DNA of 14,613 nt. Origin: Peptostreptococcaceae bacterium (GTDB lineage Bacteria; Bacillota_A; Clostridia; Peptostreptococcales; Anaerovoracaceae). Of the stretch, positions 1 through 8,400 are shown piece after piece. Every line of letters begins with the position of its first letter. Position 1 is the first letter of the stretch. A program made the position numbers and the translations under genes. Where the stretch lies: NCBI GenBank assembly GCA_016650135.1, contig JAENWH010000018.1, positions 1 to 14,613 on the forward strand. Direction: 5' to 3'. The notes under the pieces were generated by a model. The model ran no database searches. It was not told the origin of the DNA and saw nothing but the letters and a program-made list of their open reading frames with translations.

Positions 1-196
1 TGCTAGCCATGGCGGTGACAAAACGCAATGGGTTTCCAATATGTTTGAAAATATAAAATATTATCCAAATATTAAGGTGGCAATATGGTGGGACGGACGT
101 GACCGAGATGTCAACGGCGATATTGCCCGTTCTTATTATATAGATGATCCAGTCAGCGTATTGGATGTATTTAAAAAACACCTAAGCCCATTATAA
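1..196 (+). CDS. GH26-like glycoside hydrolase, C-terminal end (partial)
   Basis: An open frame runs in from the left edge (first full codon at 2) to TAA at 194-196 and gives 64 residues. It contains the stretch QWVSNMFENIKYYPN, then KVAIWWDGRD, ending in LDVFKKHLSPL. A 'W..dmF..i...yP.ikav.ww' pattern just before the C-terminus is typical of GH26 beta-mannanase-like enzymes, where it forms the last strand and helix of the TIM barrel. The catalytic residues lie outside the window, so activity cannot be judged. A mannan-active enzyme would suit the mannose genes to the right, but about 2 kb of decayed sequence separates them, so no operon link can be claimed. A related clan GH-A glycosidase family is the main alternative. 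Confidence 0.5.
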   Translation, partial: ASHGGDKTQWVSNMFENIKYYPNIKVAIWWDGRDRDVNGDIARSYYIDDPVSVLDVFKKHLSPL

Positions 197-324
197 GCAT
201 CCGATATTGGGTTTGTGAAAAAAATAACCCTTGCAGTTGGTGGATTTGTTGAAATTAAACCTGTGGATAAGTTTTATAGCACTAAAAATGACTCCCAGAA
301 ATCTCTGAAAACCTTGAATTTACT

Positions 325-355
325 TGGTTGCGGGGGCAGGATTTGAATCTACGAC
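325..355 (-). other. 3' fragment of an initiator tRNA-Met gene (possible att site)
   Basis: Read on the minus strand, these 31 bases are the T-arm, the 3' acceptor strand and the encoded CCA of a tRNA, ending GCCCCCGCAACCA. The base at position 72 is A, the hallmark of bacterial initiator tRNA with its unpaired 1-72 position, and the rest fits the Firmicutes fMet T-arm. Position 53 is A rather than the invariant G, which breaks the last T-stem pair. Beyond 355 the sequence does not continue into an anticodon arm, so this is not a functional tRNA. A short 3' tRNA end standing alone is what integration of a mobile element into a tRNA gene leaves at the far junction. No integrase is visible in the window. 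Confidence 0.6.
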
Positions 356-376
356 AAGCTGCTGCGCATCTTCCAT

Positions 377-525
377 AGGGGGCTCTGCCCCCTCTTGGCG
401 TCAGGAGGGTTTGAGTAATTTGGATTTACTTCTCCTGACTGTCACCCCCGAAGCAGTACTCCGCGGACAAACTCAATAAACGATAAGTTTGTCCGCTCAC
501 ATCGGGGGAGAGCATCGGGGGAGAG
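377..525. repeat. Cluster of hairpins with a 13-bp tandem repeat
   Basis: Three dyad structures follow one another. At 377-393, AGGGGGC and GCCCCCT form a perfect 7-bp stem around a 3-base loop. At 400-439, GTCAGGAG pairs with CTCCTGAC and encloses a smaller AGTAA/TTACT stem. At 463-496 there is a perfect 11-bp inverted repeat (GCGGACAAACT with AGTTTGTCCGC), itself enclosed by CCCCCGA (445-451) and TCGGGGG (502-508). The 13-mer CATCGGGGGAGAG then occurs twice in tandem (500-512 and 513-525). The block sits 21 bases after the tRNA fragment. It could be a dispersed intergenic repeat, the end of a mobile element or a structured RNA. It carries no open frame that I recognise. Confidence 0.6.
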
Positions 526-765
526 CATCAATAAGTTTTAAGCAGGCTTTTCCCTACGCTAATTCATGTTGATATTTAGACGTTTATTGCATTTTCCTTT
601 TTCCGTTTGCGATTAGTTCTTTCTACATTTAAACACCCTTAACGACCAAATAAAAAGTAAGAACTATCTAACTTATAATTAATCCCTTAGGGTTAATATA
701 AAAGAGAATTCCGTGACTTTCACATAAATCAGTTCAACTTTTTATTGCAGTTTGGAGGCATTTTT
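526..765. other. AT-rich intergenic stretch, no gene recognised
   Basis: No plausible coding region is visible. There is an imperfect palindrome at 678-697 (ATTAA...TTAAT around CCCT/AGGG). Minus-strand frames are short and full of stops; one reads KVELIYVK after a stop, which faintly resembles the C-terminal region of IS3-type transposases and may belong to the insertion-sequence remnant to the right. Confidence 0.4.
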
Positions 766-1078
766 TTATATGAAACCTTTAATTACCCTCAAGTTATTCT
801 CTGCATAAGCATTGCTAAGATTTTGCTCTAAAGTCTTTTCATACGCAATTCTAAAACTGCATGAGCACAAATTATTTTTTCAGGAATAAACCATTCTATC
901 CAATCTACTATTTTCTTCAAACACCGCTTCGGATGAAATGTGATTAACAAAATTTATATTCTTCCTTGTTTTCTTGGTTTGTTTGGCTTCCTTCACGGCA
1001 AGCTCTCATCCAGATAGAAATACTTGCTTTTGAAACACTGTATTCCTCTGATGAACTTATTTGAGTTCGTTCTTCTTC
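766..1078 (-). mobile_element. Degraded IS3-family insertion sequence remnant
   Basis: On the minus strand, 1075 down to 944 reads EERTQISSSEEYSVSKASIS followed by IWMRACREGSQTNQENKEEY and then a stop. This is the helix-turn-helix and start of the coiled region of an IS3-type OrfA (compare the usual 'EYGVSKASISrWi..yreecqtn.e.keey'). Further along the same strand, 855-766 reads a piece with LEQNLSNAYAENNLRVIK. It resembles the 'NAYAERvN..IK' segment around the catalytic Glu of the OrfB DDE domain, then stops. The order OrfA then OrfB is preserved, but most of both frames is missing and several stops interrupt them, so the element is dead. Terminal inverted repeats were not found. Confidence 0.6.
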
Positions 1079-1160
1079 GTAATGTTACATAAATTAATTC
1101 TATTTCACTTAATATTTATTATAAACTACTAGGCTGGGATGTTACAACTATACTATACCA

Positions 1161-1801
1161 CTACACTATCACACCCATCGCAGCATAAAGGCGACCATAA
1201 GTTATAATTTTAAAAGCAATGGCATTAACAATCATAAAGGTAAACAGAAAAATAAAACTAGCACCTTCCACTAATTGATTCAGATTTCCGACAAGTGCAA
1301 AGCCAATGCTTATGACACTGATGGATATAATTCTACGGTCGGTTATGCCATGAGTGTTTTCATATTTGAACAAGTTGGGTAACTCGTGGTCTGTTGCTAT
1401 TTTTCTTGCTAAACGTCCTGTGGCAAACAAAGTTGAGTTTATTGCTGAACCGGTTGAAAACAGAGCACCAGTTGTTGCAATAATTAAACCGGTTGTACCA
1501 AAAGCTTGTTGTCCTGCAATAGCAATAGCCACTTTTTTCCCCCCCCAATAATTGCATCAGTGCCAACAAGTAGTATTGTTCCGATAGTTACAAAAATATA
1601 TATTACTATAACTGCTAAAACCAATAAAATGGCTATTTCCCCCCATACAGTTATGATTTCAACCCAAGAGGCGTCACCGACTCCATGAAGATTCACGATT
1701 AGAAAAATAGCGATAATCAATTATGCAAAAAATCGAGGAACCCACAGACCACCACCAATCATCCCACCAACAGCCATCCACCATGTTGCATTAAGTCCCA
1801 T
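1161..1801 (-). pseudogene. Broken APC-superfamily amino acid permease
   Basis: The minus-strand reading begins MGLNATWWMAVGGMIGGGLW, the classic first membrane segment of APC permeases, from an ATG at 1801-1799. After about 27 codons an in-frame TAA follows RFFA. The frame then resumes with two hydrophobic segments (IIAIFLIVNLHG and IAILLVLAVIVIYIF) that look like later membrane helices, so an internal piece is probably missing. At an 8-base homopolymer (C8 on the plus strand, 1539-1546) the frame shifts. Adding one base there restores IGGGKKVAIAIAGQQAFG and leads into STGSAINSTLFATGRLARKIATDHELP, the family's helix 8 region with its 'sR...ma.d..lP' motif. The protein stops early at 1161. 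A stop, a frameshift, a deletion and a truncation together support a pseudogene rather than a sequencing error. Confidence 0.75.
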
Positions 1802-2189
1802 TTTATTCTTTATGTAAGTTCTCCAATCTTTAGAAATATAATTAGTTAGACTGGTATCTAATGAATCACATAATCCTTAAATATATTATTAATGGTGCTT
1901 AAATCCAAAATTATAATTTGAAAAAAATGGTTTACAGATGTAGCACAGGCAGATTTCACTGTGCCTTGGCCAAGCATTTTTGTAACACCTTAACATAAAT
2001 AACTTCAATTTTGTGACATGCCTCAAAAGATGTTTAGATAGGCTAAACTTAACTGGGCAGAAAAAGTGTTTCCATACCACAAATGCAGGGTATAATATTA
2101 CGTATAATGCAATATTCTTTCTAACAACCAAAAGGTCTCACTTTTTAGTAAAATCAAACTGTAATTTTTATAATATGGAGGTAAATCAA
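1802..2189. other. Intergenic region upstream of the mannose operon
   Basis: No protein is recognised here. There is a 12-bp palindrome AAATTATAATTT near 1909-1920. An inverted repeat at 1943-1964 (GCACAG with CTGTGC, 10-base loop) is followed directly by the self-complementary CTTGGCCAAG (1965-1974) and a T run. These could be an upstream terminator or operator elements, but neither reading is firm. A frame open from 2013 into the guanylyltransferase gene is a chance extension: it lacks a ribosome binding site and its sequence is unlike the enzyme's N-terminus. Confidence 0.4.
2069..2096 (+). promoter_or_regulatory. Candidate sigma-A promoter for the guanylyltransferase operon
   Basis: A perfect -10 hexamer TATAAT lies at 2091-2096. 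It is preceded at 16-base spacing by TTTCCA (2069-2074), a 4 of 6 match to the -35 consensus. Transcription would start about 90 bases before the ATG at 2190. A second TATAAT at 2103-2108 has no convincing -35 partner. The assignment is moderate because the -35 is weak. Confidence 0.45.
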
Positions 2190-3236
2190 ATGATATCTGT
2201 TATTCTTGCTGGTGGAAAAGGCCAACGTCTATGGCCTGAAAGTCGCCTGGCACATCCTAAACAATTTTGTAAATTTCTCGACGATAAATCTTTGCTTGAA
2301 ACTACAATTGATTGTCTGATGAATGCCGGCTCTAATAAAGTGATTATCATCACCAATGATTCTCTTCTTGAGGCAACCCAAGCGTTGATAGCCAGCCGAG
2401 CAGATTCACAAATGATTGAGATATTAAGCGAACCAGAAGGGAAAAACACTGCTCCAGCTGTTGGTTTGGCGTTAGCTAAATGTGGTATGGTTGAAGAAGA
2501 CTCAGTTCTGGGGATATTTCCTGCAGATCATTACATTTCAGATATAGTTGGGTTTACTCATAGCATCCAAACAGCTGCCAAAACAGCTCTACAGGGTTTT
2601 ATTGTTACAATTGGTATCACACCCAGTCGGCCCGAAACCGGTTATGGTTATATTGAAAAGGATTCCCTGCAAATTAATGATCTTTCCAATGTCTACAAGG
2701 TACGCTCATTTCTCGAAAAACCGGATTCTACTACCGCTCAAGCGTATATTAATAGTGACCGCTACCTATGGAATTCAGGTATATATATTGCTCAAGTCAA
2801 AACGCTTCGTGGGGAATTCGCTCGTTATCTACCAGATGTTCACAAACAAATTCTAAAAGGTTATAATCATTATATACACTCCTATTCGAATCTTCCCAAT
2901 ATAAGCCTAGATTACGGTATTTCGGAAAAAACCAAAATCATGGCAGTTGTTGAAAGCAATTTTGACTGGTGCGACCTTGGCAGCTGGGATGTTTTAGAAA
3001 CATTGTTTGAAAACGATGCCGCAGGAAATTGCTTCATCGGTAAAGATATATTAGCTTTGGAAAGTAAAAATTGTATCGTAAAGCAGGCAGACAAAACCGT
3101 AGTGCTTTATGGTGTGGATAATCTGCTGGTAGTTGAAACTGGAGAAATTGTCCTGGTTACCAGTCGTGAAAAAAGTCAGGACATTCCCAGCTTATTAGAG
3201 ATATTACAACAAAAGGGACGTCAGGATTTATTATAA
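2190..3236 (+). CDS. manC: Mannose-1-phosphate guanylyltransferase, single-domain
   Basis: This enzyme makes GDP-mannose from mannose-1-phosphate and GTP in the cytoplasm. From the ATG at 2190 it has 348 residues, the usual length of the single-domain form without the C-terminal cupin isomerase. The nucleotide-binding loop is at residues 6-26 (LAGGKGQRLWP, SR, then PKQF). It is followed by EPEGKNTAPA at 81-90, FPADHYI at 110-116, GYGYIE at 151-156, FLEKPD at 174-179, WNSGIY at 194-199 and DWCDLGSW at 259-266, all in family order. The start is fixed by GGAGG at 2177-2181, 8 bases upstream, and by the protein beginning exactly at the conserved first strand. It is the first gene of the plus-strand operon and supplies the sugar donor expected for the glycosyltransferase that follows. 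Isomerase activity is provided separately by the manA gene at 13105-14091. Confidence 0.93.
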   Translation: MISVILAGGKGQRLWPESRLAHPKQFCKFLDDKSLLETTIDCLMNAGSNKVIIITNDSLLEATQALIASRADSQMIEILSEPEGKNTAPAVGLALAKCGMVEEDSVLGIFPADHYISDIVGFTHSIQTAAKTALQGFIVTIGITPSRPETGYGYIEKDSLQINDLSNVYKVRSFLEKPDSTTAQAYINSDRYLWNSGIYIAQVKTLRGEFARYLPDVHKQILKGYNHYIHSYSNLPNISLDYGISEKTKIMAVVESNFDWCDLGSWDVLETLFENDAAGNCFIGKDILALESKNCIVKQADKTVVLYGVDNLLVVETGEIVLVTSREKSQDIPSLLEILQQKGRQDLL

Positions 3237-3286
3237 ACATCCTCGCTTGAGATATGCAATATAAAACAGAAAAGGAGCAACGAACC

Positions 3287-4450
3287 ATGATTATTCTCAA
3301 TCTCAGTACATATCCTCCTCAACAATGTGGCATAGCCACATTTTCAATGGATCTTCGCAAAAGCTTGCTTTTGCAGGATTGTAAGTTTGAAGTACTTGCA
3401 ATATCAGATGTCGAAGATAATGAATATAATTACCCAAGCGAAGTAGTGCTGACATTATTTATAAATTGCAAAGCAGATTATATCAAGGCTGCTGAATATG
3501 CAAACTCTCGCACCGATGTAGAATTAATTGTTGTTCAACATGAATTTGGTATTTTTGGCGGTACCGATGGGGAATATATTTTAGAATTTGTTAGTCGGTT
3601 AAAAAAACCATTTGTAATAATAACCCATACGGTGCTCCCTCATCCCACTGAATATCAGCATCAAATTCTAAGTGAGCTTGGTAGGCAATCGTCGGGGGTA
3701 GTGTGCATGACCTATAAATCCGCTCAACTGTTAATTGAAGGTTATTCCATACCTTCAAGTTTGGTGAACGTAATTAACCATGGAGTCCCATTGTTTAAAC
3801 GTTATCCTCAGGAAATTCTTAAACAGAAGTATGGTTTTCAAAGTCATCAGCTTATTATTACCTTTGGTCTGATAGGTCCTGGCAAGGGTCTAGAAATTGG
3901 TATTCACGCTTTGGCAAATGTAGTTCTCACCCATCCATCAGCTCGCTATTTGATTATAGGCAAGACTCACCCAGTCCTAAAAAAACGCGAAGGTGAAAAG
4001 TATAGATACATGCTCATGGATTTGGTGAAAGAATTGCATTTGGAAGACAATGTACTATTTATAGATAAATTTTTAAGTGATGAAGAACTGGGCGAATATT
4101 TATACATGACTGATGTATATCTAAGCCCATATCCCAATAGAGATCAGGCTGTGAGTGGCACCATGGCCTTTGCCTTAGGCTGCGGATGTGCTATAGTTTC
4201 AACTTCCTATGCCTATGCACTTGAGATTCTGAAAGGCGGACGTGGTCTTCTTGCGCAAACTAACGAACCACATGAATTAGCTGCTTTGATAAATAAAATC
4301 CTTGATAATCCACAATTGCAGGAGTTGCTTCAAAAGAAAGCTTTCCTCTTTGGAGAAAAAATAACCTGGCCAAATATTGGCTTGGACTACAAACACCTTT
4401 TCTTCCACATCCTGCACCCGCTTCAAGACTCTGACAGAAGGGAGATATGA
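3287..4450 (+). CDS. GT4-like glycosyltransferase (GT-B fold), probable mannosyltransferase
   Basis: A 387-residue GT-B glycosyltransferase with no signal peptide or membrane segment, so cytoplasmic. The N-terminal half begins LSTYPPQQCGIATFS (6-20) and contains VVQHEFGIFGGTDGEY (82-97) and THTVLPHP (113-120), hallmarks of one GT4-like subfamily. The C-terminal half has FGLIGPGKGLE (193-203) as the donor-side loop and SGTMAFALGCGCAIVST (290-306) where classical GT4 enzymes carry the E-x7-E signature; both acidic residues of that signature are absent, as I recall for this subfamily. The start at 3287 is chosen because AAGGAG (3272-3277) lies 9 bases upstream; an in-frame ATG at 3254 lacks a site. 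GDP-mannose as donor is inferred from the preceding gene. The next gene overlaps or abuts its stop, so the two products probably work together. Confidence 0.8.
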   Translation: MIILNLSTYPPQQCGIATFSMDLRKSLLLQDCKFEVLAISDVEDNEYNYPSEVVLTLFINCKADYIKAAEYANSRTDVELIVVQHEFGIFGGTDGEYILEFVSRLKKPFVIITHTVLPHPTEYQHQILSELGRQSSGVVCMTYKSAQLLIEGYSIPSSLVNVINHGVPLFKRYPQEILKQKYGFQSHQLIITFGLIGPGKGLEIGIHALANVVLTHPSARYLIIGKTHPVLKKREGEKYRYMLMDLVKELHLEDNVLFIDKFLSDEELGEYLYMTDVYLSPYPNRDQAVSGTMAFALGCGCAIVSTSYAYALEILKGGRGLLAQTNEPHELAALINKILDNPQLQELLQKKAFLFGEKITWPNIGLDYKHLFFHILHPLQDSDRREI

Positions 4451-4452
4451 TT

Positions 4453-5478
4453 ATGACTGACTATCGTCATTTACTAGCTATGACTGATGGCACTGGTCTC
4501 CTGCAATTTTCCAATGGGGGAATTCCCAATCCACGCAGCGGATACACCTTGGACGATAACGCGCGTGCCTTAATTGTTAGCCTTCATATGAAACCAGGCG
4601 AAACAGACTACACACAGCATTTTCTTGATTACTTGGATCATTCACAAATGGCTGATGGAACCTTGTCTAATTTTTTGCTGGATGGAAAATACTATGCCCG
4701 TTTTGATTCTGAGGACAGTATCGGTCGGACCATAATGGCCTTAAGTGCCGCCACCCATAGTGAACAAATAGGAATTTCACAAAAAGCCAATCGGATTTTA
4801 ATGAATATTATAAATAAACCCCGTAGTTTTTCTTCACCACGGGCTATTGCCTATACACTGGTTGGCTTATGTAAAGCTCAACTAACAGATCTGGATAAAT
4901 ATCGACCGGCACTCATTACTCAACTTGCTGATTACCTGCTCGATTTGTATTCAAGTACAAAAAGTCTAGATTGGCTATGGTTTGAAGATTCTTTGACTTA
5001 TTGCAATGCCATTCTGCCCCAGGCTCTTTTCTGCGTCTATTCCTTTAACGGTAATAAAAAATGTTTGCATGCAGCTTATGATAGCCTCAGCTTTTTGAAC
5101 GACATCGTCTTCAGCGAAGGCTACTTAAACGTAATCGGCAATCAAGGCTGGTTGTCCAGAACCCGACCTTCTGCACGTTTCGACCAACAGCCGGTTGATG
5201 CAGCATCAACCGCCTTTGCTTGCTGGGAAGCCTACCATGCTCTGGGTCATAAGGAACACTTAGACTTGGCCAAATTAGCTCACCAGTGGTATAGAGGTGA
5301 AAATATTCATAAACTGTCTTTATATGATGCAAGCAGCGGCGGCTGTTATGATGCACTTACTTGCGATGGAGTAAACCTTAACCAGGGCGCCGAAGCATCA
5401 TTATCACTAATATTCACCGATCTACTCATCAATGGAAATATCGGGGCTGAATTTCAGCTATTGAAATCAACTATCTGA
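4453..5478 (+). CDS. Alpha/alpha-barrel-like protein partnered with the GT4 enzyme
   Basis: I do not know a proven function for this 341-residue protein. It is helix-rich, with the spacing of a six-hairpin (alpha/alpha) toroid, and has conserved-looking blocks YTLDDNAR (31-38), SEDSIGRTIMAL, FDQQPVDAAS and NLNQGAEASLSL near the C-terminus. This type of protein is, from memory, usually encoded next to or fused with the glycosyltransferase type that precedes it here. The acidic residues in YTLDD and in SED could form a glycosidase-like or sugar-binding site, but I cannot show catalysis. Two starts are possible. The ATG at 4447 overlaps the previous stop (ATGA) but is only 2 bases from the GGGAG at 4440-4444. 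The ATG at 4453 is 8 bases from it and is preferred. It is the last gene of the operon and ends 7 bp from a convergent gene. Confidence 0.65.
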   Translation: MTDYRHLLAMTDGTGLLQFSNGGIPNPRSGYTLDDNARALIVSLHMKPGETDYTQHFLDYLDHSQMADGTLSNFLLDGKYYARFDSEDSIGRTIMALSAATHSEQIGISQKANRILMNIINKPRSFSSPRAIAYTLVGLCKAQLTDLDKYRPALITQLADYLLDLYSSTKSLDWLWFEDSLTYCNAILPQALFCVYSFNGNKKCLHAAYDSLSFLNDIVFSEGYLNVIGNQGWLSRTRPSARFDQQPVDAASTAFACWEAYHALGHKEHLDLAKLAHQWYRGENIHKLSLYDASSGGCYDALTCDGVNLNQGAEASLSLIFTDLLINGNIGAEFQLLKSTI

Positions 5479-5485
5479 ACTACTC

Positions 5486-8400
5486 TTAAATATTAACAAT
5501 ACGATATTTCTTAGGTATCAAGTTGGCTACCGTAGCTTTAGCCATTCCTATACTTGTGTCGGCAGCTCCATAATAAACCAATATTTCATCATTATCATCC
5601 AGTACCGCCTTGTCGACCGCTCCCACTGCTCCACAAGTAAATACTACATTAGGAACCCAGGCTCCGCTATCACCTAATTCGAAGTCCTTTTCCGGTTCCA
5701 GCACGGCATTTGGAGAACGGTACAAAACCTTGTGCGGGTCTAACAAATCAACTAATATGACACCTAAACGATAAACATATCTATAATCGACGCCATGGTA
5801 AATAAGCAGCCATCCATATTTAGTTTTTATTGGTTGAGAACCTGCTCCAATTTTCTGAGAATCCCACATATTTCCAGGTCGTGGCCCCATAATTATAAAG
5901 TGTTGTTCTCTATCATAAGATCCCAATTCATCAATATATTCTGCCCACATAGAAGGGTCTATACGGTGATATAAAACATATTTTCCCTGAATCTTTTCCG
6001 GGAATAAAATACCATCTTTGTCCCATATATTTTCAAATGGCAAACCGTCTCGTCTCCAGAGATTAAAATTACGTTTAAGAAAATCCTCCACCTTTATCGA
6101 TGCAATTGCTATCTGTGCAACATTGCCATCATAAGCCGTGTAGATCATCCAAATTCTATCATCCATCATAACCACACGCGGATCCTCACAGCCTTTTTTT
6201 TCTTGTTCCAAAACTGGCGCAAAGATAGGTTCAGGCAATCTTTCCAGGACGGTATAACCATCTGTAATGGCAAGACCTATTCTGGAGATTCCATCTTTAC
6301 CTACTGCTCGGTAAAACAAGTAGACTTTATCCTTTATCCTTAAAGCCCCAGGATTTAACACATACTTAGATTCCCATTCATTTTCAAGAATCGGTTCTAA
6401 TATGGGATTATTTGCGACGCGCTTCAGAGGCTTATTCGGCTCATGAGTAATCTCCTGCACAACCACATTGATGTCTTTTTGAGGAGATGACATTAGTGAA
6501 TCAAGTAAAGTCTTATTGCCTTTGCCATGTTCTATAAACCGAAAGATGCTGCGATTAATTTCATTCTGATCATAGCCTAACTCCCTGTACATGCTTACAA
6601 TAAAGTCATTATTAAACCAGTGTGCTTCCACACCGCTTGATATAGCATTTGGAAGTTTTTCCCCACCCTTAAAACTAAATTCAGCCCAACTCCAAGCAGT
6701 ACAAGTTAAATAAACGCCGTTATCCAAAACTTTACTCAAGCCGTAACCTTCCACCATAAGATTAAACAACCTTGCATAATCGTACAGACCTTCTTCAGAC
6801 ATTTGTATTGCCAAACTTTTAACAATTTCGACTAATTCCTGATGATGGATATTTTCAAATAGATTGTTAGCTGAAAATTCGCCTCCTCCCCGTGAATTAA
6901 GCATCACATACTGGGTCTTACTCCCAATATTCTTTCTTTCTTTAATAATCTCCTCCATGAAAGAAGAAAACTGCCTTGCAATTCCCATACAACGGAGAAT
7001 AGAAGTAAAGTATCGAAGTTTAGGGTATTTCCCTCCTCTCCCCTTTCTCATAGTCTTTATAGTTAATCGCCCAGTCAAGTGCTTCAAATCACAAACTTGC
7101 TTATGATACGATACCATAAAAGGAAGTTGGTCATGAATTATTAAAGGCTGAATCTTAATATTTTCGAATTTGCTAGGAGTCACCAACTCTAGTACCTGGG
7201 CCATATAGTTGTCAAATCTGGTTCTCTCTTCAACTAAACTTACATAACTCACTGCATCCCTGACATCGATATTGGCGATAAAATCAGAAATTTTATCATA
7301 ATGCATGGGAATCATCAAATCCAAAGGAGGATGACAGGTTAGCACATAACGCAAAATTTCCTCTGATACCACTGGAATAGTCTGAGAGGGTAAAATAGCA
7401 AAAAGCGAATTGGCAAACAGTTCAACGCCTTCCTTAGTCGTCAGGTCTCCGGGCAGGAGTTTATCCAATGCATACTCTAATTGTTGTATGAAATCAGCCA
7501 CTGCAACAATAGTACTATCGACGTCATGGTTTTCAGGCAAGCCAAGACCTTTTACAATAAAGTTTTCGAATTTATCTTCGTAATCCTTGCGCAGCGTCCT
7601 GAAAACACTGTCAACATAAACCATTTTCTGGTCTTTACCCTTTATTTCCTTGGGAACTACTACTGGTCTACCTGGCACATATTCCATATATCCTAATGGA
7701 ACCAATCGAGGCCGATACTGCTGGGCTTTAAGAATCCAATTTTTACTCATTTCCGGTTTCTGCCTCCAGAACTCACTGGTAAGCTCTTGCTGAATCTGAT
7801 TAATTTTTTGTATCCTAATTGTATCCTGTTCATTTTTGTGGAGAAACTTTATTTTTTCTTTAAAAGAATTTATCTGCAAAATATTACTGGCTACTCGCCC
7901 ATTATACAGAGCTGTCAAAGCACTCAAATAATGAGAACTCTGAGTTTCTTCCTCAAAAGCATGTTCTAATAATAAATTAAAAATACTAGTCACCCAAATT
8001 TCGTCCTGCAAATAAAACTCTTCTGGTTCTACCGATGATAACCGCTTAATTTCTTCTACCATAGTAGCCGGCAGGCACCCATTTATGGCGTCAATAAATT
8101 CATTGGTTAACCGCTTAAATTCGGATAAGAGCGTACTGATTGGATACTCTAAAATATCCGGCAACTTGCTTTCAGTTCTGGCAAATATGTCAACAACTTT
8201 AATAATCAATCGTTCCTTTAAACAAAATTCCAGATCGCGTTTAATGCATTCCGTTACAACCTTCGCATTTTCATAAAATATCAAATCTCTTTGTCTGGAG
8301 TCAGTCAATATAATTTTGCCACTCAATTGCACTTCACATACCATCTTATCCCAAAGCAAAGCACGGGTTATTGACCAAAAATCAAACCCATATCCATCAA

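Noticed and set aside
325..400. A complete tRNA gene on the minus strand
   Set aside because: Only the T-arm and acceptor end are present; no anticodon or D arm follows and the T-stem has a mismatch at 53-61.
377..525. A CRISPR array
   Set aside because: There are only two copies of a 13-mer with no spacer, and the rest is inverted rather than direct repeats.
754..831. GGAGG followed by a 12-codon frame (MKPLITLKLFSA) starting at 771, as a possible leader peptide
   Set aside because: The spacing is long, no gene follows in the same direction, and the bases overlap the minus-strand transposase remnant.
1943..1981. A rho-independent terminator formed by the inverted repeat and T run
   Set aside because: The T run is separated from the stem by a second palindrome with no loop, so the order stem then T tract is not met; left as an unexplained dyad.
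2013..2189. An in-frame 59-codon N-terminal extension of the guanylyltransferase
   Set aside because: It has no ribosome binding site and does not resemble the family; the ATG at 2190 has an ideal site and begins at the conserved first strand.
5111..5356. An 81-codon minus-strand frame inside the partner gene
   Set aside because: It is antisense to a conserved protein, has no recognisable sequence and no ribosome binding site.
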